Assembly (NCBI GenBank): GCA_963785735.1
Contig: CAWAWJ010000001.1
Span: 930,001 to 994,000 of the forward strand
DNA length: 64,000 bases
Reading direction: 5' to 3'
Source: REEB95 sp963785735
GTDB taxonomy: Bacteria > Pseudomonadota > Alphaproteobacteria > ATCC43930 > CGMCC-115725
Shown here: positions 16,010-25,302 of the stretch, piece by piece
How positions within the stretch are numbered: the stretch's first letter is position 1
Layout of the letters: each line of letters opens with the position of its first letter
Notes under the pieces: model-generated
What the model was told of the DNA's origin: nothing
The model's database searches: none
What the model saw: only the letters and a program-made list of their open reading frames with translations
Position numbers and translations under genes: made by a program

Positions 16010-17293
16010 ATGCACTACCGTCACGATATAACGGGTTGCCTGGCCGAGGGGGTTGGCAACCGCGGTCTGACCGCGGCCGAGCTCGAAGCCGCGCTGGATC
16101 GCGCGGCGCCGTCGCTGGCCCGGCTCGCCGCGCTCGCGCGCGCGGGGAAGACGCCGTTCCTCGCCTTGCCGTCGCGTCGGGACGATCTGAAGGCGTTGAA
16201 ACGCCTAGCCGGGGAATTCCGCCGCTTCAAGGACGTGATCGTGCTCGGCACCGGCGGCTCGAGCCTCGGCGGCCAGGCATTGGCGGCGCTCGCCCGCCCG
16301 CGCCAGGGTCCGCCTCTCCATTTCATGGACAATATCGATCCGGCGAGCTTCAAGGATCTGTTCGGGTCCTTGAAGCCGGCCAAGACCGGATTGATCGCCG
16401 TCTCCAAATCGGGCGGCACGGCGGAAACCCTGACCCAGCTTTTCGCCTGTCTCGATTGGCTTGGGCCCGCGAACGCCAGGCACGCCGTGGTCATCACCGA
16501 GCCGGGAAAAAATCCGCTGCGGCTTCTGGCCGCGCGCGCGAAGTTGCGCGCGCTCGACCACGATCCCGGTCTCGGCGGACGGTTCTCGGTTCTGTCCAAT
16601 GTCGGGCTATTGCCGGCGTTGATCGCGGGGCTCGACGCCGCCGCGATCCGCGAGGGAGCGGCCGAGACGCTGAGCCAAGCGCTCGCATCCAAGGATGCGC
16701 GCCAATCTCCCCCCGCCTTGGGCGCGGCGGTGTCGGTCGCGCTGGCCGAGCGGCGCGGCATAACGGCGACGGTGATGATGCCTTATGCCGACCGGTTGAG
16801 GCATTTCAGCCTGTGGTTCCGCCAGCTCTGGGCCGAAAGCCTGGGCAAGGACGGCAAGGGTACGACGCCGATTGGCGCGCTTGGCACGGTCGATCAGCAC
16901 AGCCAGCTCCAGCTCTATCTCGGCGGGCCGTCCGACAAGATGTTCACCCTCATCATGCTGGCCCAGGCGGGGCAGGGGCCGGTCCTGCCCATGAGCCTCT
17001 CCAAGGACAAGGATCTGGCCTATCTCGCCGGAAAACGCATGGGCGATCTGCTCGACGCCGAGCAGCGTGCGACATCCGCCACGCTCATCCGCAACGGCAG
17101 GCCGACGCGGGTTTTCCATCTCGACCGACTCGACGAGAAGAGCCTCGGCGCGCTGTTGATGCATTTCATGCTGGAAACCGTGATCGCCGCCGGACTCTTG
17201 GGCGTCAACGCCTTCGATCAGCCGGCGGTGGAGGAAGGCAAGCGACTCGCGCGCCAGCACCTTGGCGAGATGGGGCGGCCCAAGGCACAATAG
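16010..17293 (+). CDS. pgi: Glucose-6-phosphate isomerase
   Basis: About 427 residues, interconverting glucose-6-phosphate and fructose-6-phosphate. It has the double SIS fold: GTGGSSLGGQ (about 77-86) binds sugar phosphate, and ISVSKSGGTAETLTQ-like sequence (AVSKSGGTAETLTQ) is the second phosphate loop. The later GTVDQHSQLQLYL block is typical of PGI. Its length is at the short end (the E. coli enzyme is about 550 residues) and matches the compact alphaproteobacterial form. I take the ATG at 16010; the GTG at 16001 would add three residues. mutL follows 3 bp after the stop. Confidence 0.9.
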   Translation: MHYRHDITGCLAEGVGNRGLTAAELEAALDRAAPSLARLAALARAGKTPFLALPSRRDDLKALKRLAGEFRRFKDVIVLGTGGSSLGGQALAALARPRQGPPLHFMDNIDPASFKDLFGSLKPAKTGLIAVSKSGGTAETLTQLFACLDWLGPANARHAVVITEPGKNPLRLLAARAKLRALDHDPGLGGRFSVLSNVGLLPALIAGLDAAAIREGAAETLSQALASKDARQSPPALGAAVSVALAERRGITATVMMPYADRLRHFSLWFRQLWAESLGKDGKGTTPIGALGTVDQHSQLQLYLGGPSDKMFTLIMLAQAGQGPVLPMSLSKDKDLAYLAGKRMGDLLDAEQRATSATLIRNGRPTRVFHLDRLDEKSLGALLMHFMLETVIAAGLLGVNAFDQPAVEEGKRLARQHLGEMGRPKAQ

Positions 17294-17296
17294 GCC

Positions 17297-19090
17297 ATGG
17301 CCCTCCGCCTGCTGCCGCCCGTCATCGTCAACCGCATCGCCGCCGGCGAAGTGATCGAGCGCCCGGCCGCGGCGGTGAAGGAGTTGGTCGAGAACGCGAT
17401 CGATGCCGGGGCCAAGCGCATCGACGTGACCTTGCGCGACGGCGGATCGAGCCTGATCCTGGTGGTGGATGACGGCGAGGGCATGAGCGCCGAGGAGCTT
17501 TCGCTCGCGGTCGAGCGCCATGCGACCTCCAAGCTGCCGGACGACGATCTCCTGCGCATCAAGACCCTGGGCTTCCGTGGCGAGGCGTTGCCGTCGATCG
17601 GCGCGGTCAGCCGTCTTTCCATCGCCAGCCGCAAGCGGGGCGCGGCCTCGGCTTTTTCCATCGCGGTCGAGGGCGGCGCCAAAAGCGAGGTCCAGCCCGC
17701 CTCGCATCCCCCGGGCACGCGGGTCGAGGTGCGCGAGCTGTTCTACGCCACCCCGGCGCGGCTCAAATTCCTGAAATCGCCGCGCGCCGAGCGCGACGCC
17801 GCGGTCGATGCGGTCGAGCGCCTGGCCATGGCCTATCCGCAAATCGCCTTCACCGTCACCGGCGATGAAGAAAGGACCATGTTGCGCCTCAATCCGGCCC
17901 AGGATCTTTTAAAGCCCGATCTGGCCGGGGCGGGTCTCGCCGAGACACGGAAAACCCGGCTCGGCGCGCTGTTGGGCCGCGACTTCGCCGATAACGCGCT
18001 CGCCATCGAATCCTCGCGCGAGGGGTTCAAGCTTACGGGCTTGGCCGGGCTCCCGACGCTCAACCGCGCGACATCGAAGGACCAGTATCTCTTCGTCAAT
18101 GGCAGGCCGGTGCGCGACAAGCTCTTAGCCGGCGCGGTCCGCGGCGCTTATCAGGATTTCCTGGCGCGCGACCGCCATCCCATGGTGGTGCTGTTCCTCG
18201 ATTGTCCGGAAGACCAAGTGGACGTGAACGTCCACCCCGCCAAGGCCGAGGTGCGCTTCCGCGACGCCAATCTGGTGCGGGGCTTGATCGTGGGCTCGCT
18301 GCGCCATGCCTTGGCGGCAGCCGGCCACCGCGCTTCCACCACCGTGGCCGAGGCCGCGCTCGGCGCTTTCCAGCCGGTGCATTGGAGCCCGCGCGGCGGT
18401 GCCGCGCCAGCGCTGGCGCCGGGCTTTGCCGAGGAAGCGGCTTCCTATCAGGCGCCCTTGCCCCAGGCGGCGCCGGCCGCGCGCGCGGTCCAGAATCTCG
18501 ATTCCCAGGCCTATCCGCTGGGCGCCGCCTGCGCCCAATTGCACGAGACCTATATCGTGGCCCAGACCGCCGACGGCATCGTCATCGTCGACCAGCACGC
18601 GGCGCATGAACGCCTGGTCTATGAGCGCATGAAACGCGAAATCGAATCGCACGGCGTCCGGCGCCAGATATTGCTTTTGCCCGAAGTGGTGGAGCTCGAT
18701 GAATCCTCGGCCGCGCGGCTCTCATCGCGCGCCAAGGAGCTTACCGAACTCGGGCTGGTGATCGAGACTTTCGGCGCGGGCGCCATCGTCGTGCGCGAAG
18801 TTCCGGCGCTCTTGGGCGAGATCGACATTCAAGGCTTGATCCGCGACCTCGCCGACGAGCTGGCCGAATTGGGCGACGTGCTGTCCTTGAAGGAACAGCT
18901 CGAAGAGGTGTGCGGCACGCTCGCCTGCCACGGCAGCGTGCGCGCCGGGCGGCGGCTCAACCAGGCCGAAATGGATGCGCTGCTGCGCGAGATGGAGGTG
19001 ACGCCCCATTCCGGCCAGTGCAATCACGGCCGCCCGACCTATGTCGAGCTGCGCCTGGCCGACATCGAAAAGCTGTTCGGCCGGCGCTGA
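17297..19090 (+). CDS. mutL: DNA mismatch repair protein MutL
   Basis: A 597-residue MutL. The GHKL ATPase N-terminus has NRIAAGEVIERPAAAVKELVEN, DDGEGM and the TLGFRGEAL loop. The C-terminal domain carries DQHAAHERLVYE, the metal-binding motif of endonuclease-type MutL, with ACHGSVRAG and CNHGRPT. This protein should therefore nick DNA itself, consistent with an organism that uses no MutH. The linker at about 350-400 is Ala/Pro-rich. It sits between pgi and queC with gaps of only a few bases, so it is likely transcribed with them. Confidence 0.96.
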   Translation: MALRLLPPVIVNRIAAGEVIERPAAAVKELVENAIDAGAKRIDVTLRDGGSSLILVVDDGEGMSAEELSLAVERHATSKLPDDDLLRIKTLGFRGEALPSIGAVSRLSIASRKRGAASAFSIAVEGGAKSEVQPASHPPGTRVEVRELFYATPARLKFLKSPRAERDAAVDAVERLAMAYPQIAFTVTGDEERTMLRLNPAQDLLKPDLAGAGLAETRKTRLGALLGRDFADNALAIESSREGFKLTGLAGLPTLNRATSKDQYLFVNGRPVRDKLLAGAVRGAYQDFLARDRHPMVVLFLDCPEDQVDVNVHPAKAEVRFRDANLVRGLIVGSLRHALAAAGHRASTTVAEAALGAFQPVHWSPRGGAAPALAPGFAEEAASYQAPLPQAAPAARAVQNLDSQAYPLGAACAQLHETYIVAQTADGIVIVDQHAAHERLVYERMKREIESHGVRRQILLLPEVVELDESSAARLSSRAKELTELGLVIETFGAGAIVVREVPALLGEIDIQGLIRDLADELAELGDVLSLKEQLEEVCGTLACHGSVRAGRRLNQAEMDALLREMEVTPHSGQCNHGRPTYVELRLADIEKLFGRR

Positions 19091-19098
19091 CCTCCGCC

Positions 19099-19845
19099 AT
19101 GAACGAACTCAACCCCGCCGCCGCCCTGGTGCTGTTCTCGGGCGGCCAGGATTCGTCGACCTGCCTCGCCTGGGCGCTCGAGCGTTATAGCCGGGTCGAG
19201 ACCGTGGGTTTCAGCTACGGCCAGCGTCACGCCACCGAGCTCGAGATGCGCGAACCCATCCGCCGCGGGCTCGCGGGCTTGAAGCCGGAATGGGGCAAGC
19301 GCCTCGGCCCCGACCGGGTGATCGATCTCGGCGTGCTGGGCGATGTCAGCGTCAGCGCACTCACGTCCGATCTGCTCTTAACCAAGCGGCCCGACGGCCT
19401 GCCCGCGACATTCGTGCCCGGGCGCAATCTCGTGTTCTTCACTTTCGCCGCCATCGTCGCCGAACAGCGCGGCCTGAAGCACGTTATCGGCGGTATGTGC
19501 GAGACCGATTATTCGGGATATCCCGATTGCCGCGACGACACCATCAAGGCGCTTCAGGCCGCGATCAATCTCGGCATGAATGCCCGGCTCGCGATCGAGA
19601 CCCCGCTGATGTGGATCGACAAGGCCGCCACCTGGCGCCTGGCCGAGGAATTGGGCGGGGCCGCGCTCATCGATCTCATCCGCGACGAGACCGTGAGCTG
19701 CTATCTGGGTGACCGCGAGCATCGCCACGATTGGGGTTTCGGCTGCGCTGCTTGCGACGCCTGCAAGCTGCGTGCCCGCGGCTGGGATGTCTATGCCGCG
19801 TCCCGCAAAACGGCACCCCGCCTCGCCACCGGGGGCAAGACGTGA
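19099..19845 (+). CDS. queC: 7-cyano-7-deazaguanine (preQ0) synthase
   Basis: A 248-residue ATP-dependent ligase that makes preQ0 for queuosine tRNA modification. The PP-loop is LFSGGQDSSTCLAWA (about residues 13-27), followed by GFSYGQRH and the VPGRNLVFF motif. The zinc site is made by cysteines in GFGCAACDACKLR plus an upstream Cys. The ATG at 19099 follows the mutL stop by 8 bp. The stop overlaps the start of the next gene by 4 bp. queD, queE and queF are not in the window. Confidence 0.96.
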   Translation: MNELNPAAALVLFSGGQDSSTCLAWALERYSRVETVGFSYGQRHATELEMREPIRRGLAGLKPEWGKRLGPDRVIDLGVLGDVSVSALTSDLLLTKRPDGLPATFVPGRNLVFFTFAAIVAEQRGLKHVIGGMCETDYSGYPDCRDDTIKALQAAINLGMNARLAIETPLMWIDKAATWRLAEELGGAALIDLIRDETVSCYLGDREHRHDWGFGCAACDACKLRARGWDVYAASRKTAPRLATGGKT

Positions 19846-20831
19846 AACAACTCGCCGTCCTGCCGGTGGGGTTGTTCAGCGCGGTGATGGGACTTTCGGG
19901 CCTGTGCCTCGCTTGGCGTTTGGCGCATGACTTGTTCGGCGCGCCATCCTGGATCGGCGAGGGGATCGGCGCGATCGCGGTCTTGGCCTTCCTCGCCATT
20001 GCCTTGGCTTTTCTGGTCAAACTCGCGCGTTACCCGTCGCGGGTATCGGCCGAATGGAACCATCCGGTGATCGGGCCGCTTTTTGCGACCTTGTTCATCT
20101 CCTTCCTGCTGTTGGCGCGGGTGATCCTGCCCTATGCCGAGCTTCTGGCCGAGATCACCTGGACCATCGGCGCGGTGACGACTGCTTGCTTCACCGCCAT
20201 CTCGGTCTATCGCTGGCTCGACCGCAAAATCGAGATCGATCACGCCTCGCCGAGCTGGTTCGTGCCGGTGGTGGGCGACCTCAACATCCCCTCGGCCGGG
20301 ATGTTCGAGAGCCACGCCTCGGTCCATGAATTCTACATGCTCTGCGTCGCGGTCGGTCTGTTCTTCGCCATCGTGCTGTTCACGCTGATCTTCGCGCGCC
20401 TCGTCTTCCGCGCGCCCTTGCCCCATGCGTTGCAGCCGACCCTTGCGATATTGGTCGCGCCCTTCGGCGTCGGGTTCCTGGGCTACACCAGGACCATCGG
20501 CGGCATTGATCTGCTCGCCACCCTGCTGTTCTATTTGGGCGTGTTCATGCTGATCGTGCTGGCGCCTTTGCTGATCCGCCAGGCGCTGAAGCGTCCCTTC
20601 TACGTCTCGTGGTGGGCGATCGGCTTTCCGTTTTCCGCGCTCGCGGCCTCGGGCATGCAATACGCGCTCACGCTCCGCGACCGCTTTTCCTTCTGGCTCG
20701 GCGTCGCGGTGTTGGTTTCGGTGACGCTGGCGATCGCCTGGGTGCTGGCCGAAAGCGTGATCCGCTTGGCGCGCGGCGATTTGCTCGCGCCCGACATCGA
20801 AGCCGCCCTCAAGGCCGAAGCCAAGCGTTAA
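19842..20831 (+). CDS. SLAC1/TDT-family (TehA-like) membrane transporter
   Basis: A 329-residue polytopic membrane protein with about ten hydrophobic helices. The motifs FGAPSWIGEG, HPVIGPLFATLFIS and WFVPVVGDLNIPSAG resemble the tellurite-resistance/dicarboxylate transporter (TDT) and SLAC1 anion-channel family. Such proteins pass small anions such as malate, chloride or nitrate. The substrate here is unknown. The GTG start overlaps the queC stop (GTGA), with GGGGG about 7 bp upstream. The stop TAA overlaps the stop of the converging rsmD by 3 bp. Confidence 0.8.
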   Translation: MKQLAVLPVGLFSAVMGLSGLCLAWRLAHDLFGAPSWIGEGIGAIAVLAFLAIALAFLVKLARYPSRVSAEWNHPVIGPLFATLFISFLLLARVILPYAELLAEITWTIGAVTTACFTAISVYRWLDRKIEIDHASPSWFVPVVGDLNIPSAGMFESHASVHEFYMLCVAVGLFFAIVLFTLIFARLVFRAPLPHALQPTLAILVAPFGVGFLGYTRTIGGIDLLATLLFYLGVFMLIVLAPLLIRQALKRPFYVSWWAIGFPFSALAASGMQYALTLRDRFSFWLGVAVLVSVTLAIAWVLAESVIRLARGDLLAPDIEAALKAEAKR

Positions 20832-21388
20832 CGGGCGTAGCGCAGGAACAGGAGCTTGGCCGCGCCATAGCGGCGCTCGTCCAAGAGCTCGAATCCCTCG
20901 GGCACGACGAAGCCCCGCTTGGACGAAATCTCGGCCACGGCCAGGCATGAGGGCGCGAACCATCCGGCCTGGGCCAGCGCGGCGAGCGCCGCCCCGGTCA
21001 CGTCCTCGCCATAAGGCGGATCGAGAAAGGCCAGTGTCGCGGGCGCGGTGGCGCGCGGCGGCTTCAACGCATCGGCCGTCAGCACCGAAGCCGCGGATTT
21101 GACGCCCATGGATTCGATATTGGCGGTGAGATGCACGCGCGCCATCCGGTCCTTTTCCATGAAAGTCGCGTAACGCGCGCCGCGCGACAGCGATTCCAAC
21201 CCCAAGGCGCCGGTGCCGGCGAAGGCGTCGAGCACGGTCGCGTCCTCATAGACCGGCCGCGCCGCGAATTTCCCATGCGCCAGGATGTTGAACAAAGCCT
21301 CGCGCGCCCGCGCCCCGGTCGGGCGGATGGCGGCACCATCCGGGGCCACGAGCCGCTTGCCGCGATATCGTCCGGCGATGATGCGCAT
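20828..21388 (-). CDS. rsmD: 16S rRNA (guanine966-N2)-methyltransferase
   Basis: A 186-residue Rossmann methyltransferase. RsmD hallmarks are present: MRIIAGRYRGKRL at the start, RPTGARAREALFNIL, the SAM site VLDAFAGTGALGLESLSRGA, and the catalytic LDPPYG. It methylates G966 of small-subunit rRNA during 30S assembly. It lies 10 bp downstream of the glutamine amidotransferase gene on the same strand and ends against the TDT transporter. Confidence 0.95.
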   Translation of the reverse strand: MRIIAGRYRGKRLVAPDGAAIRPTGARAREALFNILAHGKFAARPVYEDATVLDAFAGTGALGLESLSRGARYATFMEKDRMARVHLTANIESMGVKSAASVLTADALKPPRATAPATLAFLDPPYGEDVTGAALAALAQAGWFAPSCLAVAEISSKRGFVVPEGFELLDERRYGAAKLLFLRYAR

Positions 21389-21398
21389 GGGCGCGGGT

Positions 21399-22115
21399 TC
21401 AGCCGCGCGCGGCGGCGATGAAGGCGGAAAAGATGCGTCGGTCGCCTTCGCTCAGCAGATATTCGGGATGCCACTGCACGCCGAGGCAGAAGCGCCGCTT
21501 CGGGTCCTCGATGCCCTCGATCACGCCGTCCGGCGCCACCGCGTCGACCATCAGCCCGGGCGCCACGTCCTTCACCGCCTGGTGATGCGCGGAGTTGACC
21601 TCAAGCGAAAGCGCCCCGGTGATGCGGTGGAGCAGCGTGTTCTTGGAAATCGCCACGCTGTGGCCGGGCTGGGTGCGCGGCGTCGGCTGCTCGTGTTCGA
21701 GCGCGCCTTTGACCTCGTCCGGAATGTGCTGAATCAGCGTGCCGCCCAGCGCCACGTTCAGCAGCTGCTCGCCGCCGCAAATGCCCAAGACCGGCTTGTT
21801 GGCCTTGAGCGCGTCCTTGCAGATGGCGAGCTCGAATTCGGTGCGGCGATCCTTGGTCGAGACGCTTTCATGCTTGGTCTTGGCGCCGAAGAGCTTCGGG
21901 TCGACGTCGAAGGCGCCGCCGGTGACGATAAGCCCGCTCAACAGCGCCAGGTAATCGCCGGCGCGCGCCGGCTCATGCGGCAACAGCACGGGCAAGCCGC
22001 CCGCCGCCACGACCGCGGCGCAGTAATTCTCCCGGAGCGCGTACCAGGGATGGGTCTTGGAATATCCCCCCGGCGGTTCGTGATCGAGGGTGAGGCCGAT
22101 GACCGGTTGTGCCAT
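21399..22115 (-). CDS. Class I glutamine amidotransferase-like hydrolase (peptidase C26, PuuD-like)
   Basis: A 238-residue class I glutamine amidotransferase fold. The nucleophile elbow is LGICGGEQLLN (Cys near residue 108), with the catalytic His-Glu in VQWHPEYL near residue 213. The family includes gamma-glutamyl-GABA hydrolase PuuD of the putrescine pathway; the N-terminal start (PVIGLTLDHE, then YCAAVVAAGGLPVLLPH) fits. A polyamine role would match the potFGHI importer at 58-62 kb, but the genes are 36 kb apart and this is only suggestive. Its start region overlaps or abuts the divergent tadA. Confidence 0.85.
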   Translation of the reverse strand: MAQPVIGLTLDHEPPGGYSKTHPWYALRENYCAAVVAAGGLPVLLPHEPARAGDYLALLSGLIVTGGAFDVDPKLFGAKTKHESVSTKDRRTEFELAICKDALKANKPVLGICGGEQLLNVALGGTLIQHIPDEVKGALEHEQPTPRTQPGHSVAISKNTLLHRITGALSLEVNSAHHQAVKDVAPGLMVDAVAPDGVIEGIEDPKRRFCLGVQWHPEYLLSEGDRRIFSAFIAAARG

Positions 22116-22126
22116 GCTGGCAATCT

Positions 22127-22588
22127 ATGACCATGCTCGCGTCGCCGCAATCTCCCATGAGTCTCGCCTTGGCCGAGGCCGAAATCGCCGCCGCTGCGGG
22201 CGAGGTGCCGGTGGGCGTGGTGCTGGTCGATGCCAAGGGCCGGCTGCTCGCCAAATCGCATAACCGGGTTGAGGCCTTGTCCGATCCCACTGCCCATGCC
22301 GAGATTCTCGTCTTGCGCGAAGGTGCGCGGGTGCGGGGATTGCCGCGCCTGGAAGATTGCGATCTCTATGTCACGCTCGAGCCCTGCGCGATGTGCGCGG
22401 CGGCGATCTCCTTGGCGCGCATCCGCCGGCTCTATTTCGGCGCCTATGACCCGAAGATGGGCGCGGTCGAGCACGGGCCAAAATTCTTTCGGCAATCCAC
22501 CTGCCACCACCGGCCGGAGGTGTATGGCGGGATTGAGGAAAAACGGGCGGCCGAATTACTGCGGGATTTTTTCGCCCGACGGCGCTGA
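22127..22588 (+). CDS. tadA: tRNA(adenine34) deaminase (TadA-like)
   Basis: About 153 residues, a zinc cytidine-deaminase fold that converts A34 to inosine in tRNA-Arg(ACG). The zinc and catalytic motifs are TAHAEIL (His and proton-shuttle Glu) and LEPCAMCAAAI (two Cys ligands). The N-terminal block AAAAGEVPVGVVLVD is typical of TadA. Start choice is uncertain: ATG at 22127 or 22133; a GTG at 22109 would overlap the divergent gene. The last 33 bp overlap the 3' end of purD on the other strand. Confidence 0.93.
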   Translation: MTMLASPQSPMSLALAEAEIAAAAGEVPVGVVLVDAKGRLLAKSHNRVEALSDPTAHAEILVLREGARVRGLPRLEDCDLYVTLEPCAMCAAAISLARIRRLYFGAYDPKMGAVEHGPKFFRQSTCHHRPEVYGGIEEKRAAELLRDFFARRR

Positions 22589-23869
22589 GGCCCGCCGGCG
22601 GCCGATGGCGCGATAGCCGATATCGCGGCGGCAGAAGCCCTGCGGCCAGTCGATCTTGTCGACCACGGCATAGGCGCGCTTCTGCGCCTCGCGCACGCTC
22701 TTGCCGCGCGCCACCACGTTGAGGATGCGCCCTCCGTCGGCGACCAGCTTCTCGCCGACGCGCTTGGTGCCGGCGTGGAAAATCTTCACCGCCGGATCGG
22801 CCGAGGCCGCGGCCTCGAGATTGCGGATCTCGGTGCCCTTCACCGTGGCGCCGGGATAGCCCTTGGCCGCCATCACCACGCACAACGCCGCCTCGTCGCG
22901 CCAGCGCAGGTCGAAATCCTCGAGCTCGCCGTCGCGCGCCGCGATCAGCGCCGGCAGCAGATCGCTCTTGAGCCGCATCAGCAGCACCTGGCATTCCGGG
23001 TCGCCGAAGCGGCAATTATATTCGATCAGTTGCGGCCCCTGCTTGGTCAGGAACAGCCCGGCATAGAGCACGCCCTTGTAGGGCCTGCCCTCGTCGCGCA
23101 TGGCGTGGATGGTGGGCAGGATGATCTTTTCCATCACCGTGACTTCGAGCTCGGGATTCATCGCCGGCGCCGGCGAATAGGCGCCCATGCCGCCGGTATT
23201 GGGGCCGGTGTCGCCGTCGCCGACGCGTTTGTGGTCCTGCGCCGTGGCCAAGGCAACGGCGTGCTTGCCGTCGACCAGCGCGAAGAAACTGATCTCCTCG
23301 CCTTCGAGGCAATCTTCCAGCACCACCTCGGTCCCGGCGGCGCCGAATTTCTTGGCGATCATGATGGCGTCGATCGCGGATAGGGCCTGGCGCGTGGTCG
23401 CGGCCACGGTCACGCCCTTGCCGGCCGCCAGGCCGTCGGCTTTCACCACAATCGGCGCCTTGTGTTTCCGGACATAGTCCTTGGCGGCGGCCGCGTCGGT
23501 GAAGCGCTTATAGGCCGGGGTCGGGATGTTGTATTTGGCGCAAAGATCCTTGGTGAAGCCCTTGGAGCCTTCGAGCGCGGCGGCCTTCGCGGTCGGCCCG
23601 AAGGCGGCGATCCCGGCGGCTTCGAGCCGGTCGACCAGCCCGCCGACCAGCGGCGTTTCGGGGCCGATCACGACGAAGTCGATCTTCTCTTTCTTGCACA
23701 GCTTCAAGATGCCGTCATTGTCGGTGGCGGCGATATCGACGCAGGCCGCCTCGTCGGCGATGCCGGGATTGCCGGGGGCGCAGAACAGCGCGTCGCACAA
23801 GGGCGAGGAGGAAATCGCCCAGCACAGCGCATGTTCGCGCCCGCCCGAACCGACGACCAGAACCCGCAA
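22556..23869 (-). CDS. purD: Phosphoribosylamine-glycine ligase (GAR synthetase)
   Basis: An ATP-grasp enzyme of purine synthesis, 437 residues from the chosen start. The N-terminus reads RVLVVGSGGREHALCW; later PNTGGMGAYSPAP and YNCRFGDPECQ are PurD signatures. I place the start at the TTG at 23869 because GGGAGGGG is 6 bp upstream and the protein then begins exactly like other PurD proteins. The open frame extends 21 residues further to 23932, almost to xseA. The C-terminus has about 15 extra residues (RRRASAPSGEKIPQ) that overlap the converging tadA; these may be a genuine tail. Confidence 0.95.
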   Translation of the reverse strand: MRVLVVGSGGREHALCWAISSSPLCDALFCAPGNPGIADEAACVDIAATDNDGILKLCKKEKIDFVVIGPETPLVGGLVDRLEAAGIAAFGPTAKAAALEGSKGFTKDLCAKYNIPTPAYKRFTDAAAAKDYVRKHKAPIVVKADGLAAGKGVTVAATTRQALSAIDAIMIAKKFGAAGTEVVLEDCLEGEEISFFALVDGKHAVALATAQDHKRVGDGDTGPNTGGMGAYSPAPAMNPELEVTVMEKIILPTIHAMRDEGRPYKGVLYAGLFLTKQGPQLIEYNCRFGDPECQVLLMRLKSDLLPALIAARDGELEDFDLRWRDEAALCVVMAAKGYPGATVKGTEIRNLEAAASADPAVKIFHAGTKRVGEKLVADGGRILNVVARGKSVREAQKRAYAVVDKIDWPQGFCRRDIGYRAIGRRRASAPSGEKIPQ

Positions 23870-23940
23870 AACCAACCCCTCCCGCCGGGCTCGATTCCCG
23901 GCGTTTTCCCTTGATCCGCGCTCTTGTATCATAGCCCGCG

Positions 23941-25302
23941 ATGCCCGAAAGCCATCTGCCCGCCGACTCGAAGCGCCCGAATCTGCCGGAATACTCGGTT
24001 TCCGAGCTTTCCCAAGCGGTTAAGCGCCAGATTGAGTCGGATTTCGGCCATGTGCGGGTGCGCGGCGAGGTCTCGGGCTTCAAGCGCCACACATCGGGCC
24101 ATTGTTATCTGTCCTTGAAGGATGCGGATGCGGTGCTCGACGCCGTGATCTGGCGGCCGCTCGCCCAGCGCCTGACGCTCAAGCCCGAGGACGGCATGGA
24201 GGTGGTGTGCACCGGGCGGATGACGACTTATGCCGGCCGGTCCAAATACCAGCTCGTCATCGAGGCGGTGGAGCTGGCGGGCATCGGCGCGCTGTTGAAG
24301 CTCTTGGAGGAGCGGCGCAAGAAGCTCGCGGCCGAAGGTCTGTTCGACGAGAGCCGCAAGCGGCCCTTGCCCTATCTGCCCGAGGTGATCGGCGTTGTCA
24401 CCTCGCCCACCGGCGCGGTGATCCGCGACATTTTGCACCGCCTCGCCGACCGTTTCCCGCGCCGCGTGCTGGTCTGGCCGGTGCCGGTGCAGGGCGAAAA
24501 CGCAGCGGCGGAAATCGCGGCGGCGATCACGGGCTTCAACGCGCTTGCGCCTGGCGGCGCCGTGCCGCGTCCTGATCTGCTGATCGTGGCTCGCGGCGGC
24601 GGCAGCTTGGAAGATTTGATGGCCTTCAACGAAGAGATCGTAGTGCGCGCCGTAGCCGCCTCGGCAATCCCGCTCATCTCGGCGGTCGGCCACGAGACCG
24701 ACACCACGCTGATCGATTTCGCCTCCGATCGGCGCGCGCCCACGCCAACGGCCGCCGCCGAAATGGCGGTGCCGGTTCGGCTCGATCTGGTGGCCTCGGT
24801 GCAATCCCACGTGTTGCGTCTGGCCAACGCGCTCGCGCGCTTCCTCGAAGAGCGGCGCGTGCGCGTCACCGGGCTCGGGCGCGGCTTGCCGGATCCGCGC
24901 TCGCTTTTGGAAAACGCGCAGCAACGCCTCGATGATCGCGCCGAGCGCCTGGCCTTGGGATTGGTCCAACTCCTGCGGCTCGGCCGCGAACGGCTCGGCC
25001 ATCTGCCCGAGCGCTTGAGCCAGGGCTTCGCCCGGTTCCTCGAGCAACGCCTATTGCGGCTCGAAACCCTGGCGGGCAGGCTCGAAAGCCACCGCCTGTC
25101 GCATGACAACATCCTGAAGCGCGGCTATGCGTTGGCGCGCGATGCGGCGGGCGCGGTGGTGATCTCGGCCAAGGCGATCCTGCCAGGATCCGAACTCGCG
25201 CTCGAATTCCACGACGGGCGGGTCGCGGTCCGGGCCGAGGGTGGCGCACATAAACCCGCCAAGAAGCCGGGTTCCAAACCGGATCAGGGCAGCCTGTTGT
25301 GA
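23941..25302 (+). CDS. xseA: Exodeoxyribonuclease VII large subunit
   Basis: A 453-residue nuclease subunit. The N-terminal OB fold is at about residues 15-110 (EYSVSELSQAVKRQIE, then VRVRGEVSGFKRH). The catalytic core has VITSPTGAVIRDI-like sequence (GVVTSPTGAVIRDI), ARGGGSLEDL and SAVGHETDTTLIDF. A long charged coiled coil (about 280-390) follows, as usual for XseA. The small subunit xseB is not in the window. It is divergent from purD, with few bases between their likely starts. The stop overlaps the next gene by 4 bp. Confidence 0.96.
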   Translation: MPESHLPADSKRPNLPEYSVSELSQAVKRQIESDFGHVRVRGEVSGFKRHTSGHCYLSLKDADAVLDAVIWRPLAQRLTLKPEDGMEVVCTGRMTTYAGRSKYQLVIEAVELAGIGALLKLLEERRKKLAAEGLFDESRKRPLPYLPEVIGVVTSPTGAVIRDILHRLADRFPRRVLVWPVPVQGENAAAEIAAAITGFNALAPGGAVPRPDLLIVARGGGSLEDLMAFNEEIVVRAVAASAIPLISAVGHETDTTLIDFASDRRAPTPTAAAEMAVPVRLDLVASVQSHVLRLANALARFLEERRVRVTGLGRGLPDPRSLLENAQQRLDDRAERLALGLVQLLRLGRERLGHLPERLSQGFARFLEQRLLRLETLAGRLESHRLSHDNILKRGYALARDAAGAVVISAKAILPGSELALEFHDGRVAVRAEGGAHKPAKKPGSKPDQGSLL

